NCBI GenBank assembly: GCA_964036315.1
Contig: OZ038488.1
Span: forward strand, 69,421,842-69,485,841
DNA length: 64,000 nucleotides
Origin: Acanthosepion esculentum
Lineage: Eukaryota > Mollusca > Cephalopoda > Sepiida > Sepiidae
Direction: 5' to 3'
Shown here piece by piece: positions 37,938-51,559 of the stretch (its first letter is position 1; each line of letters starts with the position of its first letter). The position numbers were made by a program, and so were the translations under genes. The notes below the pieces were generated by a model. That model worked only from the letters and a program-made list of their open reading frames with translations. It had not been told where the DNA came from and searched no databases.

Positions 37938-39142
37938 CTCCACCCAAGCAAGGCAACAAAGCCACAGGGGTTACTGAGTGTGAAAAAAAATTTAAGAAAA
38001 AACACTATTAAGGAACGAGAATAGTAAAAATACAGGAGACATGATATCAATTGACATTGCATTTGTGTGTGTGTGTGTGTGTGTGTGTGCTACACTGTAT
38101 CATTTCATATTTGTTCACGTCCCTTGCTAGATCCAATCATCAAGGGAAAAAAAGACTGGAGATTGGCCGAATAAAGCATAAACTCTGGAACAAGAGCACA
38201 GAAAAAATATCAATGTCAAGCAAAACCTTATAAAAATAATAATAAAAACTGGGCAGGCCAACAAACAGTGATTGTAAATTCAACATGAGTGGGGAAAACA
38301 ACTACATAAGCAAAATCACAAATGAGATTACTTAATACCAAATTCAAAAAAATAAAAAAAAATAGTACAAATGCTTGTGTAATTCTTTTGTGTGAAGGTA
38401 AGTTTTGATATTTTTCTATTTCTTTTTTTTTAACTCTTTGAGGCACTTTTTTTTGTACTGTGAACTACACCATCATCTGTTGATCGAACTGGATTACTAA
38501 ATAAAATGAGAATATAAATGTTGGTGCTACGAGATATATGAAGATAAAAAGGAAGGGGAGAATTAAAAATGCACCCCTGACCATCATGCAGATAGTAACA
38601 CTTTAAAAATGGGATGAAATGTAATATATATATATATATATGCTTCAAAGAGTTAAAAAAGAGGAATTATCAAATTGATTTGAAAACAGTGGCATTCAAT
38701 AAAAATTCATGTGTCTGTCAAGTGGAGGGGTGGGGTGGTAGTCAGGGAGAGTCAGAGTGGTCATTTGTATTACTAACTTATTCATAGTTATAGCTGCTTG
38801 CAGCTCTTCATCCGAGGTAAAACTGTTGGTCCGCACAGAATGATACCAATGAATGACCAACTAAAATGTCTGGGAATTGACAGGTATTCCTTTTTTTTCT
38901 TTTAAATTCTATTTTTTTTTTTTTTTTAAAGTTTTCCAATCACAAACTCACTTCAGAGCATAATGAGAAAAAAGTCTGAGAAACAAGAAATATCAGCTTC
39001 TTGTTTATTTCTCTGACTATCTCAACATACAATTAAAGCCGATACAACAAAGCCAATTCTTCACTAAACAAAACACTTGTCTGCATGTATGCAAATGATA
39101 TTTTTAATGTGTATATTTATGAATACATGTATTTCATATTTG

Positions 39143-39175
<33 letters not shown>

Positions 39176-39489
39176 GTCTCCTAGAGAGCAATTGTGAGTA
39201 TGTTTGTCTTTAAGACTATTTAGTTGCTCATTTTGTAAGTTTGATCTTTACTAGTTGCTCCAATTTGAGACTGTTTCAAAGTTGACTTAGTTGATATAAA
39301 CACACAATTGCAATTTTAAAAAGAGTATGAATTGATGTAGATGAATAGACAAATGTGTATACATCCATAAATTCATAATTATTGAGTTGCCTGTAAAATA
39401 TAAGTATGTATGTATAGGACCTTGAATGAACATATGTATTTGTCAATGAACTATTTTCAAGTTTATCAATGTATGTGTACATATTTATT

Positions 39490-39541
<52 letters not shown>

Positions 39542-39677
39542 GAAATGTATACACACAGACACAAAAGGGTATATTGAAAAATTCTCATCCCAACCTATTT
39601 CCCAAAACCAATATTTCAATTACTAAACATTACAATACTGATTAAGGATAATGGGTGATGCCAAAATATTTTCAGTA

Positions 39678-39729
<52 letters not shown>

Positions 39730-42716
39730 GAGTTTGCTATTGTAGTAATGAATTTGTGTGTGTCTATATGTATGTTTGTCATGAGTTTGAGCGAGTGTGT
39801 CTGTTTCTTAATGTTTATATACTTGTGTGTGTCTATATATGTATGTATTTGCACACATGTATGCATGATGTATGTGTTTGTAAGAGAGAACATGAAGTGA
39901 TATAAAAAAAAAAAATTATTTAGTGAATGATTTTAAATCTTCTCTTTAAAAAATGTATCAAGTACATATATTCTTATTCTGCTGTTTCTTTGTCTTCTTT
40001 TTTCCATCCAATGAAAATTTTAAAAATAAATAAGTTAAGAAAAAAAAATTATTATTTTTCCAAAAATTTTAAATTTAAGATCACTTTTTTTCTTTCATTT
40101 TTTTCTTTTTAAGGGGAGGAAGGTATTTTTTTCTTTTAAGGTAATGTTATGGAGAACTGGAAAAATAGATACACAATTTTTTTAAATATTTAAAAAATTA
40201 AGGAAAAAAGAAAGGAATTTTTTTTCCATTTTTTTTTAAACCAGAATTAAAAAAAAAAAAACAAAAAAAAAAAAAACAGTTAAGTTTAAACTGTCAACAT
40301 AATTTTTCTGCTGTTAATGTTCAATCTCATAATCCTTCTCACAAAAGGTACAGAAAAAAAAAGTCCAAAGAAAAAAAAATGTCGCTGACAAAATCTACAT
40401 TGCCAGGAATCCAACCCCTAAATTATTTCAGCCAATCTACTCTTTTCTTCATCACAGTCATCCTCATTAAATAGCAGTATTGAAACAGTAGGTAATGTAT
40501 GAGTGTTATATACAATAGGTACCATGGTACAAACTACACCATAGAAGAGCTATGTAGGTACCTATGTATGCATTGGAGCATATACTCATTTAGTCTATAC
40601 TGGTTGGCAGGTGTAGCTGTACTGGTGCTGCTGTTCATTCTCACAGACCAAAATATTTTTTTTCAATCACAGATTTTTTTTTCAAATTTTATTCTTTTTT
40701 TGCATTCACATTTATAAGTTATTTTGAAGCAATATATTGTCAGCCATTTTTACAGATGAGGAACAGATTGCACGAAAACATCTTTGTAAGTCTTTTGTAT
40801 ATGTATCTGTGTGTATATGTTTAACCTGTACCTATTTAAGCCAGCAATCGTTTCCATGTTTAGAGAGAAATAGAAAGAGAGAGAGTGTGTGTATATGTAT
40901 GCGCATGTGTGTGCATGTATAATTTAATAATTTGAGAAAAATAAAATAAAAATGGAATTCTGAATTCTCATGAATATATTTTTCTTCCTAAATAATTTTT
41001 TGGGGTACAGTTTAAGTACACATGGAACCCAAATGTAGGTGAATGTGAGAGGACTAATTATTTTCAAAATGTGTTTCTATTCAGTCACAATGTGACACTG
41101 ATTAGAATTTTTTTTTTTTAATTTATTTCTTGAAGTCCTTGACTTTGGAAGCACATATGTTTGTTTTGTCCAGTTCCAGCAGTTGTTGTTGTTGTTGTTG
41201 TTGTTATCATTATTGTCACATTTAGGGAGCACCTGGTCATAAGATACTAACAGTACTCATTTATTACAAGATATTGTAATACTATCTTGAAAATTTGTCT
41301 TCCCACATGATCCAAAATTCATGACATAAGTGTTCGGGAAGGGAAAAAAATACTCGGGGTCTATAAATAGATTGTATGTTAAAATGATTTTTTTTTTAAT
41401 TAAATTAAAAATGCTGTCAAAACAAACAAAATAAAAAAACATCAGGTGTTTAAAAAAAAATAACGCTGAATAAAATTTTAAAAATGCAAATCAAGTTTTT
41501 ATATCGTCTTATGTATACCAGTTTGTCAACATAAAAAAAAAGTATTGCATGAGTACATCTGTGAGTGCACACACATACACACACAAAATGTATGAATGCA
41601 TGTGTATGGATACACACGTGTGTGTGCGCATATATATATATATATATACACACTAACACATGCATATATGTGGCAAAAAAGGGTGTGCAGCAAGTGGTGG
41701 TGGAGGAGATGAACACATACCCATTGTTTATTACAATGGATCACAGTGTTTCCTCCGAATGGGAAGCTAGAGTGCAAAATAACTGCACAGTAATTGGCAA
41801 TATATTCCTGGAAAAAAAAAAAAAAAAAAAAAATCTCAGTTGCACTCAAAGAAAATAAAAAAAAAATAAAAGACAGACTAGCAGACCTAGAAATGCCTGG
41901 TTATTCAATTCTGATGGCACAGCAGTACGAAAGACCTTAAGTACTATTGGCTGGGAATGCCAAAAAAATATATCAGTGTCCAGAAGCAACACATCCACAA
42001 TGAGGTTTAGAATCCATGGAATGTGACTGGATTCTAACCAATTTGTTTTTGGGATCATGAAGACGAGCGCAACATAGCAACAACAAACTTGGCATTGATT
42101 CACTCACTGTCATGAGTCTCTCCTTTGGAGCAATCATCAACTTTTGAAGAAGTGGAATTTCACCAAAGCTAAAGTTAGCCTCTTGCAGTGGAACTTCGAA
42201 CCTAAATAATGTGCCTTAGACTTTTAACAGTGCAAAGGAAGAATGGTGGTAAATAGACAAAGTCAAGCTTGAATAGTCTTTTGGAAGAATTTTTTTTTCT
42301 TTTACTTTCCCTCCCCATTCCCCACTTCTTCATCTTTTTCTTTTTTTTTTTGTCCTCATCTGTTAACAGAAGATGTTAACAAAAGCAAGAACAGATGGCA
42401 GTGCTGCTGCAAAATGTACCAGCCACACAGGTGTTCAAACCCTACTTGGGGGTGTATTTTCAAATCCATAGTGGTCCATAAATCTAGTATCTTTCCTGTA
42501 TTTACCATAGAGTTGCTGTTACTGGTGTAACTGGTCTCTACTAGTCCCCAATGTAAGTCAGTGATGGTTCCAAATGAGTCTCGGAACTAGTCCTTTCCCA
42601 AAAGAACTAGCTCTCTGACTCACCAAGATTGTCTAAGAGATAAAAATCACATTTCTGGTTTTTATGCTGGTGAGTATGAATTAACCAACTATATTTCATG
42701 ACAATTCCTGATAGCT
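34991..42716. other. Gene-free stretch rich in (TA)n; right part may be MRTF 3' UTR
   Basis: No coding exon supported. TA tracts lie at about 36130-36169, 37006-37030, 37579-37620, 37897-37935, 38624-38641, 39151-39174, 39497-39538 and 39680-39725, with (GT)n at 38064-38089 and (GTT)n at 41177-41203. The minus-strand MRTF stop is at 42717-42719, so the right end of this stretch must be transcribed as 3' UTR. AATAAA words on the minus strand (for example near 41726 and 41258) are too common here to fix the poly(A) site. Confidence 0.5.
37675..37806. repeat. Long inverted repeat (50-bp arms)
   Basis: Left arm 37675-37724 (agcttttgctg...gtttcatatgctcttgcaa) pairs with right arm 37757-37806 with about seven mismatches; the loop is 32 bases. 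RNA from either strand would fold into a stable hairpin. It may be a small transposon-derived palindrome or a precursor-like hairpin in the MRTF 3' region. Confidence 0.75.
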
Positions 42717-43477
42717 TCAACTTGAACTTGTGCTGGGGTCAGTCAGCTTGTCCCAGTCCATCCCACATTGGGAGTCTGATGAAGCTGTGAAATCAGTATC
42801 ATCAAAGCTGAACATGTCAAGAACATCCTGCTGTGTTTTGGGGGTCAGGATAGGGTCAGATGATGTAAACGAAATGGGAGTGTTGAGAGATGCCGGAGCA
42901 AAGCCCGTGCTCGGTATAACAACATCTAACCAGTCAGACACATCAATTTGCATGTTGCAAGAGCTGTCTGTGTCATGCGGCAAATCAAGGGTCACCCCCA
43001 GGTCTGTCGAGGAACCAGGGTTGCTGGCGTCTGTTTTGGTAATAATTGGCAGTGTTGATGTCCCAATCTTATGGTCAGTGAAAGAGTCAGGTAGTTCGAG
43101 ATTGGTGAAGCCACCCTCAGACGTCCAGTCCATGCTATTGAAATCATGGTTGAGCACCTCATTGATATCAACAAACTCTCGATTGGTGTCGCAAGATATT
43201 GAAGAAGAGGGTGGTGAAGCATCTGGTTCTTGTTTTACCAAGACGGGCGTAGGAGCCGGTACAATTGCTGATACAACAGGCTGTTGGTTTACTAAGGACG
43301 AGGATGTGGAATTGGTAGTTAATGATGGAGATGGCATGAGCACAGTGGCTAGTGAGAATGGTGTATTGCTGGATGTGGCAGCAGCTGTTTGAGTTACTGA
43401 CACTGTTGGAATTGTTGATGTCTGGGCTGTGGTTTTAGGAGTTGGGGGAGGCTCTTGAGCAGCACTTGGAGGTAATT
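42717..43477 (-). CDS. MRTF: MRTF last coding exon: transactivation domain
   Basis: Enters with two bases (aa) that complete the Glu codon of MDDVLEILIRNGE, and runs 252 residues to a TGA at 42719-42717. The first third is Pro/Thr/Ser-rich and contains LVKQEPD, a sumoylation-type site. Later come DFNSMDWTSEGG and IDVSDWLDVVIPST, which parallel the SMDWLEL and MEWLDLTPPNS segments in the transactivation domain of vertebrate MRTF and myocardin. The tail FSFDDTDF and MDWDKLTD is acidic-aromatic, as activation domains are. The longer open frame up to 43637 is intron. The acceptor is tttctttcattag. Confidence 0.9.
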
Positions 43478-43589
43478 CTAATGAAAGAAAAAAATAGATA
43501 AGGAATATAAATGAAGAGATCTTAAAAAAATAAGAAGCATAATTAAGTACTAAAGAGCAAAAAACTTTTAACATATACTCATTAAGCAT

Positions 43590-43735
43590 GGTTTGATTTG
43601 GGCACAAGGCCACAAATCTAGATGTTCGAAATGCCAATTACTTGAAGAAGGTCAGAATGTACAACAGCCAAAATTTTGTGAATATGGCAACAAAAATGAG
43701 GATAACAGTTCGAACATTGTAAATAAGGTAAATCT
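43590..43735 (+). repeat. SINE family D tail fragment
   Basis: Words gaagaaggtcagaatgtaca, caaaattttgtgaatatggc and aacattgtaaata match the tail of the copies at 10118-10546 and 12436-12775. Confidence 0.55.
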
Positions 43736-44892
43736 AGAGGACATTGTAAGGAATGAAGTTATGATGAATAAAACCAAAATGTTGTAAAACAAGCTTGCTA
43801 ATGATTATGCCAAAAAGAGACTCACACATAAAAAAGACAACAACCAATCTTATTTTAGATATAATTAAAAGCATTTTTATTTTAAAGATAATAGTGGCAT
43901 AGAAGCATATTTTTGTTTTTATGATGAAGATGGCATAATGGATACCAGAAAACAAAATGGAAACAACAAAGTTCAAATTTCAGCTGAGATTACTGATGTT
44001 AACTTTTGTAATATTATCATTGTATAGATAAATAAGAACATGAGATTAAATCACTCATATGTAAAATTATTGTTTATTAGAAAGACTTGTGAAAATTACA
44101 TGGTTTTCCTATTTTAATTTTCTTGTGAATCTTAATTCTTAAGTTAATGATTGATTAAACTCATAATGAGTTCTATGACAATAAAATATATGTAGAAATT
44201 CCTCTATCACATTGTTAAATATTTGAACTTAATCAAATATGAATGTTCATTTTTATTTTAAGAAGTGTGTACAAATGAAAAGATTTTAAATTGACAACTT
44301 TTTCATTTCACTGAAACAGCCATTGGACACTTCTATCTTGCCTTCTTTCTTTTTTCATTCATTTTCTCACTGAAACTAAATAGCATATGTCATGTTTTTC
44401 TACGCAATCAAAACATAATAATCCATTTATGAGGTATTGGCAGATGTTAAACATTTCTATGTTCCCTTCTTGCTTTCTTTCTAACCAAATTATCAGGTTA
44501 CGAATATGTCTCAATGATAATTTAAAAATAATTCAGAAGACAATGTTATTTATTGTAACTGGATTTTTGGCAATTGCCTTACTTGGTTTCCATCGTTCTT
44601 AGCTTAATCTGATTTTTTCTCTTCACTTTTCTCTTCTTTCTTTCATTTTCCCATTTAAAACCAAATAGTATCTTTTTCCCTCTTTCCTCATGATCAAAAT
44701 GGAATATTCCATTATTTATGAGGTAATGGTAGGGCATAACACTCATGTAAACTAAGCATAATTATAAAAGGATTTAACTGCAAACTTTTGTCAATTAATA
44801 TTGGTGAGTGTATGGCCGTGAGGGATTTCTCCAAATGTGGATTCTTCTTCTCACAAGGATGTGTGTCTTCCCTCTTATGGGGTGCTTTTATT

Positions 44893-44896
<4 letters not shown>

Positions 44897-44972
<76 letters not shown>
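44897..44972. repeat. (TA)n microsatellite, longest in the window
   Basis: About 37 uninterrupted TA units in an MRTF intron. Confidence 0.95.
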
Positions 44973-44974
<2 letters not shown>

Positions 44975-45539
44975 ATCTATATCTCCCTAACATGTCTTAC
45001 ATGTGCACATGCTAAGTGCAGTTAAGTCTGCAAATATGCACTTGTTGGCTTGGTGGTCAATTTCCAGGTCAACCTACTTCTCTGATGCTCTGGTATAACA
45101 CAGAGTGCAAGGTCTATTTTGGTATCAACTAGGATGAACCCAGTACATATTTGGGTCATCACAGATCAACTCCTCTAAGAACAAAATTTGTTTATTGACA
45201 TTGTATTTGATTCAGATTATCTGGTATTTTCTGGCACAAATCATATATTACACTTTGTACAAATGCCTTTTAGCAAAAGGCATAAATCCACTGTTATCCG
45301 CACTCTGTTACATCAGCAGATATCTGGCCATAATATTTTATCACTTGCATGTCATAATGCGTGATGTAGAAAACATTGGTGAGTGAGCACTTGGACAAAC
45401 TACTCTCCACTAATTACATATTACATGTCCAATTGGTGGAAACAAAATTTTGACAAAAGGTGTAATTGATTACAAGGAAATCCTTTCTAAGAGAAAAAAA
45501 TATATGAAAACCTTACTTTGCTCATTCAAATATTCATTT

Positions 45540-45900
45540 AATCAATTCCAGTTAACACTCCTCCCCAGTCTTTTGAACAGGAGTAGAAGTTTATCTCGTT
45601 TCCTTTTTAGGATTGGGTTTTCGGTTCCTTCTAAAGTCAACTTCAATTCTATACTTCAAACATCTCCATGTAGACTGAAATTTTATTTCTTATTTGTTTA
45701 TTTTCCCACAGTAGAGTAGATAGGTTTGCCTATCGCCCGGTTCATACTCCTTCCCAGTCTTTTGAATAGGAGTAGAAGTTTATCCTTTGTTTCCTGTTTA
45801 AGATTGGGTTTCCAGTTCATTCTAAAATCTCATTCTCTGTCACTGCCAGTAGCCCGTTGCACCTTAGTGGCATTATCACCTTGCTTGGTGTGAATTGATT
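45540..45900 (-). repeat. Two tandem partial copies of SINE-like family C
   Basis: The block cccagtcttttgaa(c/t)aggagtagaagttta occurs at about 45564 and 45752; the second is complete through gcaccttagtggcattatcacc. The word gagtagataggtttgcctat with its small hairpin joins them. The family also occurs at 7345-7590. Confidence 0.65.
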
Positions 45901-46587
45901 AAAAAAAATCCTATCTGATGGCACCTAAGACACACCCCTACCCAACCAAACATTTAAATTTAATATTGCAGTATTAGGCTAGGTATAAATAATGGTAGTA
46001 TACATCTATTTGGGTAAAAATTATCCTATCTGACACAACACTTCAACTTTGCATATAAAACTCAAGTGATATTTTTAAGGTATTTATTTAGGAAGAAATG
46101 ACAGATTTTAGAAACCATCAAATAAAATTAAAATAATTTGTACTTGTGGGAATTTTAATCATAAAATCTCTGTAATTATTGCCAAATACCTACCACAGCT
46201 ATATTACTCCAATATGAAATACATTTTTATATTTTAATTTTTCTTATCTAAAAATATCCTGTTTTTGTAATTATTATCTCAAATTAATTCTAAAATAATC
46301 TTAAAACATTAATAACAAATAAATTAAGGTAAATAAATATTAAGACAAAATAAAAGATAAAAACAATGGAGAAAATGTTTAAATTAAAAAAAAATTAAGA
46401 CAAACAATTTAAAAAAAGAAATTGTCAGAAACAACTACAAATGAAAATTGCTCCAGTAAATATCAATGAATATTGTTTTAAAATATTTGGAATATACAAT
46501 TAATTAACAGATGTAGATATAACTAAGCAAAGTCAATTCTGCCATCATCCTTAATATCAAAGTAGATTGAAGAAAGTAATGACAAAC

Positions 46588-46753
46588 CTCCATTTCTTAT
46601 AAGGATCTCAAGTACATCATCCATGGCTTGGCTTTTGGTTGATATTGAGAAAGCTGCAGTGTTTATAGGATTCTCACTTGATACAGTAGTTGGAGATGCA
46701 GATGATGGTAAAGTATTGTTTCCTCCATCTTGCATAGTCACAAACAGTGGACC
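46588..46753 (-). CDS. MRTF: MRTF exon with MDDxxxILI motif
   Basis: A 166-nt exon with acceptor ttttctcttttag and donor GGAG|GTTTGT. It encodes 55 residues, GPLFVTMQDGG through a Ser/Thr-rich linker to SQAMDDVLEILIRNG, and one base of the next Glu codon. The end matches QQMDDLFDILIQSGE of human MRTF-A and QQMDELLDVLIESGE of myocardin, known from those proteins. That match fixes the donor: the open frame that continues to 46523 is intron read-through. Confidence 0.9.
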
Positions 46754-49700
46754 CTAAAAGAGAAAATAGTTTAGACCAAGTTAGGTAAAGAAAAAAAATA
46801 AAAGAACCAATGACGTAAAATTAACCAAGTCAAGCCGAAAAAATCTGGAAGAACCAATGACGTAAAATAATAAGAAGCAGTTGTAAGGCATACAGTTTTA
46901 TTCAGAGATATTAGAAGCCTATGATGAAAGCATTAACAGCTGACCTTAGGCAATGCATCAAATATGTGGTAAGATTAACTGCTGGCAATAAACATATGTC
47001 AGAAATCTGATATAAACAACAAAATTGCAATTATTGGTATTTAAGTCAAAATTAAAAGGAAATGGGCATAGGAAGATTGTGTTGGGCCAAGTGAGATGGA
47101 CCAGTTTGCCTTGAAAATCAGCAAATGAAATTTTGGCATTTGACATGGGTTCAAACTTTGGCACAGAAATAAAGAACACTCTCGATCATCAAGTATCCTT
47201 ATACTCATTTAAATTAAATATGGTCTAAAGGTGAAGGCAAATGGAAAAGAATGGGAAGCTTGTTTTACACTGACATTTAACACGAGAATAGCATGCAGGC
47301 CTTCAAAATCAGCATTCAAAATCCAAGTTTTATTTAGGCTCAAACACAGATCTCCTGTACTCATGGTAAATACTTAATTATGCCAACCATAAAATGGCCA
47401 TGTTCTTTTTTTTTAATATTTACTAAGCTAGCTTCATACAATATATAAGGCCAAATATAATTTTGCCCACTGAAACCAATTATATATGATAAGATATTTG
47501 CCATGGACAAAAATGTGGAGGATGCTCAATGTGGAGTTCTGGGGAGAGTAGAAAACATTATGAAAGGGTTTTATAAAGTCATCAAACTGTTGCAATATAC
47601 AGGTGATTGCAGAGGACCAACAAGAATAACCCAATAATGAGGACATTGTTGGTATATTGAATATTGAATATTTAATATCCCATAATTTGATGAAAGAGAG
47701 AGAGAGACATCAGCAAACACACACATGTATACATCTCTCAGAATAACAGAAGTCAAATTAAGTGACAAGATAAATTTTATTAGGGACATGTTTTGTTCTG
47801 AGAAGGAACTTCAGGAAAACTTATTGATGAAATAAATCTTATTTGAAAAGGAGAAATGCAAAAAATGCTGGTTACAGTTTACATTTAAGCATTTTGTTTA
47901 TTTTTGATTAGGTTTCATTTTATTTTTTTTTAAATAGTTGTGACTAATTTTATACTTTTTTATAAATAAATTCTTATTTATAGTTTTACTTTCTTCTTGA
48001 TTTTTGTAGATTTTGTAATTTCTCTTCTTCAAGCTATATATGAAATAATTAGGCTATAAGGGAAGTTTAAAAGCATTTTCAATGAAATTTTCTTCATTTA
48101 AATATTGAAGGGTACAAATGCTTTTAAGTAGAAATGTATAATTATTCCAGATTTTATTGTGCATTGTGATACAATATCATTTTTGTTAGTTCATTTTTTA
48201 TAAACTCTTAATTTTAGATCATTAGAAATAGTGATGTATTGCTGGTTTATGTTTCATAAATAAATTGTATATTTGATATTGTTTACTTTATTTACAAGAT
48301 CAGGTAATATTGATTTATGGGGATATATTAATAAAGCATCATCAATATATTCAAAATATGCCGATTCTTTAGGTAAAATATTTTGGAAACATAGCGTGCG
48401 ATGGTTAAATTGTCGCCATTTTATACTCTTAATTTTGCACATTGTTTGTTTTTGATTTTGTCGACTGCACCCTATAGTTGGGTCAGTTGGGCACCATCAG
48501 TAAGAAGATCACTATGACACAATTCTCCCTGCAAGAAATTTGGAAATGGCATGCTGTACTGTTTAGCATTCCCGCCAGAAGATCCAATGCGAACATTCCA
48601 GAGTGGGTATCAATCTGAGGACAGTGCAAAGGATTCACAAAGAGTTGGGTGAGCCTAACGGTGATTACAAAAGTGTTTGGAGTGATCACTAGTCATGGCG
48701 ATATTATGCCCCCATTCAACTTCCCACCGGGCCTCAGACTCAACACGGAGGCCTGCATCAAGTGCCTTGAGGAGGTTGTGTTGCTTTGGGTCAAGAGAGT
48801 GGCTGCTGGAAGACCCTATGTCTGACAACAGGACTCTGCATCATGCCATACATGCAGGAGAACCCAGTCATGGTTGTCAGACAATTTCTGTGACCACATC
48901 ACCCCTTTCACCTGGCCATCTAACTCCCCAGACTGCAAGCCTCTTGATTAATATGTGTGGGGCAGAGTTGAGCAAGACTCCTTATAACACCAAAGATGAA
49001 CAGAAGGCAAGGATTATGGCAGCATTCACCAACTTAAACAAGGAGACTGTCCAGAAGAGTTTCAGGAGATTCCAAAGTCATCTAGAGGCCTAGATTGAAG
49101 CCAATGGTGATTTTAATGAATAAATTTACTCTTTAGTATTTCAAGATATTTTTGTGTAATTTTGGTAAATATATCTGTTACAATGAGATATCAGTATTAT
49201 TTTCATTTTTGTGTAATTTAGATGTCAGTTTATCCATCGCACCCTCTCTCTGTGTGTGTGTGTGTGTGTGTATTTTACACACACATATCTGTCAACCAAT
49301 TAGCCAAGTACCACACATTCTGGGTCTATATGTATCTAACAACTCTTAACACAGTAATTCATCTATTTTCATACACTTTTACAGTTTAATGTCTTCCCTA
49401 TTTGTAGCAGGATTTATATAATGTTGAAGAAAACAGCATGTATTTGTGATATCGTCTGACAGTCACTTATATAATAATTCTAGCTACATCATTAACCAAA
49501 TGCTTTTGCTTCTTGCTAAGCTAAATAAAATAATTATTTCACAATCATTTTCCTCTATTTATCACTCCATTTCTGTCACTCACACTATTGACTCAATTCT
49601 TCCAATGTTGAATTTAATAGATAACTTTAAAACTTTCCTACCCCTACAATTAGATTTCCTTTGTTTGATGACATTTAAATTTATATTTTTAAAATGTTTT

Positions 49701-51559
49701 CTATTGATTCACACATTGTTAGTATTATTTTCCCTAAACCTATGAATTATGTATTAGATAAATTATTTTTATATACAGTAAAGTGCATTTGTATTGTTAC
49801 ATTATTGCCATCAAAACAACACTGAAGTCCTATTTTCATTCAATATTTCCTCTTTAGTAAACAGATTTTTATTTATCTACATATCCAACTATCAATTCAT
49901 TTAATAATATTAAGCTCTTCTTTCTTTTTCAAAGGCTCACTTTTGAGATATAAACAGGAAAAATTGGTCAAGAAAGATTGTACTCTGCCATGTGAGGGAA
50001 TATGGAGAGAACCTTTCTACCTGCCTTGAAAATCTCCATTCAACGTCTTAGCTTTTAATATTTACTAGATTTAGCTTAATATGGCCCAAAGCCAGATTGG
50101 AAGTAGGGTAGTGGAATTTAACAAAATTGTGATGCTCTAATTTTCCTGCTTACCTGCCTTGAAGCTGTTAGAAGGATGGGTAGAGCACAATTAGACAGGC
50201 CACTTAAAATTCTATTAACAGAAATACTAAAGAATGTATGAGAAAATGAAATACCCCAAGGGGAAGTAACTTCATACCAGTGATTAAAAAAATATTATCT
50301 ATTGGTTAAAGGATGCAAATTAAAGATATTTAATACACACAAGGGAATACATTTGACAAAGTGTTTTATTCATATAAATACATACCAACAGTTGCTTTCT
50401 GAATTTCTGAGATTAGATTATGATTATTTACATTTACAGTTACTAATGTATGTATCAAATATTTCAGTCATTGCTATGCTATCAAATTCACAAACCAATG
50501 AAATTTCCTGAAGGTAACCTGGATTGAGAGACACAAGAAGACCAAAAAGCATAATGGTCAAAACTTCATAATAATAATAATAATGACAAAGATGACAACA
50601 TTAGTCTGAATGTAAACAATGAAGGAGATAGGTGTGTGAAAGAATTTCCCATCACCATGATTATTTGCAGCAGGATAATGATCATTGTGATGAAGCAAGA
50701 TCAATGATTGATTTCAATGCTCAGGAGAAGGTTTTTCCTTTTCAAGTACATTATGCTATAGCAACTATTATCTCTTCAGTTCACATTCTCATAGCTATTT
50801 TCCATCAGTAAAAAAATCTCTTCTGTGAATAGAAGAGGAGAAGAACAAAGGTTTTAAATGCTGACCGATATTCATGTCACTAACATGGAACACATTTTCA
50901 ATGCTTTTAAATTTTTTACGTGTGAATGACATTACCATTGACTGAATGCATAAGCAATTTGTCAATGCTAATAAATCAGAATACAAAATAGAGCAAAATT
51001 TAAAGGCACTTCTAAAGTTTCTTGGATACTATGTAAAAGTTGATACTGTAAATGTTTTCATGAAAATAATAATTCTGAAGATAATGAATCATTTCCACAA
51101 AATTATTACAATAATTACAAATACATCAAATTTAGATTTGTGAACAACTGATGAATTCCCATCAGGGATCATGTTAGTAGATATGGTTGTTTAAAACAGG
51201 ATTTCTATTTGTTACAGCCAGAAATATTACAGTTGTTCATAGACACTGGTGTACACATTTGAAAGTATATGAAAATAGATGAATTACTGCGTTAAGAGTT
51301 GTTAGATACATATAGATCTGTAATGTGTGGACCTTACATAAAGATGAAAAAGAAACAGTTATCTTTGAAAGTTTGACAATAAAAATAATCAAATGGCAAA
51401 AGAAATTCAAACAATATCTGAAATCTAAGAAGAAACTCATGAAAAAAAAGGTTAAATTGTAAACACTGGTAGACTTGTTTTTATGAATCATTTCTGAAAA
51501 AAAAAAAAAAAAGAGCTTCTACCAAGATGTACACAGAAGACAAACAATGATGTACTGAC
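46754..51559 (-). other. MRTF intron with mariner relic
   Basis: Runs from donor CAG|GTCAGT to acceptor ttttctcttttag. It contains a mariner-type transposase relic in the opposite orientation, a (GT)n tract at 49254-49271, and otherwise AT-rich unique sequence. A 19-bp direct repeat, agaaccaatgacgtaaaat, at 46803-46821 and 46850-46868 lies 50-115 nt upstream of the exon. Confidence 0.7.
48484..49093 (+). pseudogene. mariner-type transposase relic
   Basis: Across two frames the plus strand gives LRTVQRIHKELGEPNGDY, VFGVITSHGDIMPPF, LNTEACIKCLEEVVLLWVKR, QQDSASCHTCRRTQSWLSDN, WPSNSPDCKPLDY and then TKDEQKARIMAAFTNLNKE. The middle D of QQDSAxCHT and the D of NSPDCxPLD are catalytic positions of a mariner-like DDD transposase. 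Frameshifts and stops kill it. N-terminal helix-turn-helix sequence is mostly unreadable and no terminal repeats were recognised. Confidence 0.8.

Larger units (their letters stand above)
43478..46587 (-). other. MRTF intron
   Basis: Bounded by donor GTTTGT at 46587-46582 and acceptor TAG ending at 43478. It carries a SINE tail fragment at 43590-43735, a 75-bp TA tract at 44897-44972 and two tandem family C repeats at 45540-45900. No further exon is seen. Confidence 0.7.

Noticed and set aside
42730..43392. 220-codon plus-strand open frame opposite the last MRTF exon
   Set aside because: Antisense shadow of the coding exon, with no start context or family match.
44788..45015. Open frames of Tyr-Ile repeats
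   Set aside because: Translation of a TA microsatellite.
46523..46587. C-terminal tail GLSLLSSIYFDIKDDGRIDFA following MDDVLEILIRNG (shown only as an open-frame continuation)
   Set aside because: A donor GGAG|GTTTGT at 46588/46587 gives RNG-E, matching the SGE of MRTF and myocardin, and the phase fits the next exon. The tail is intron.
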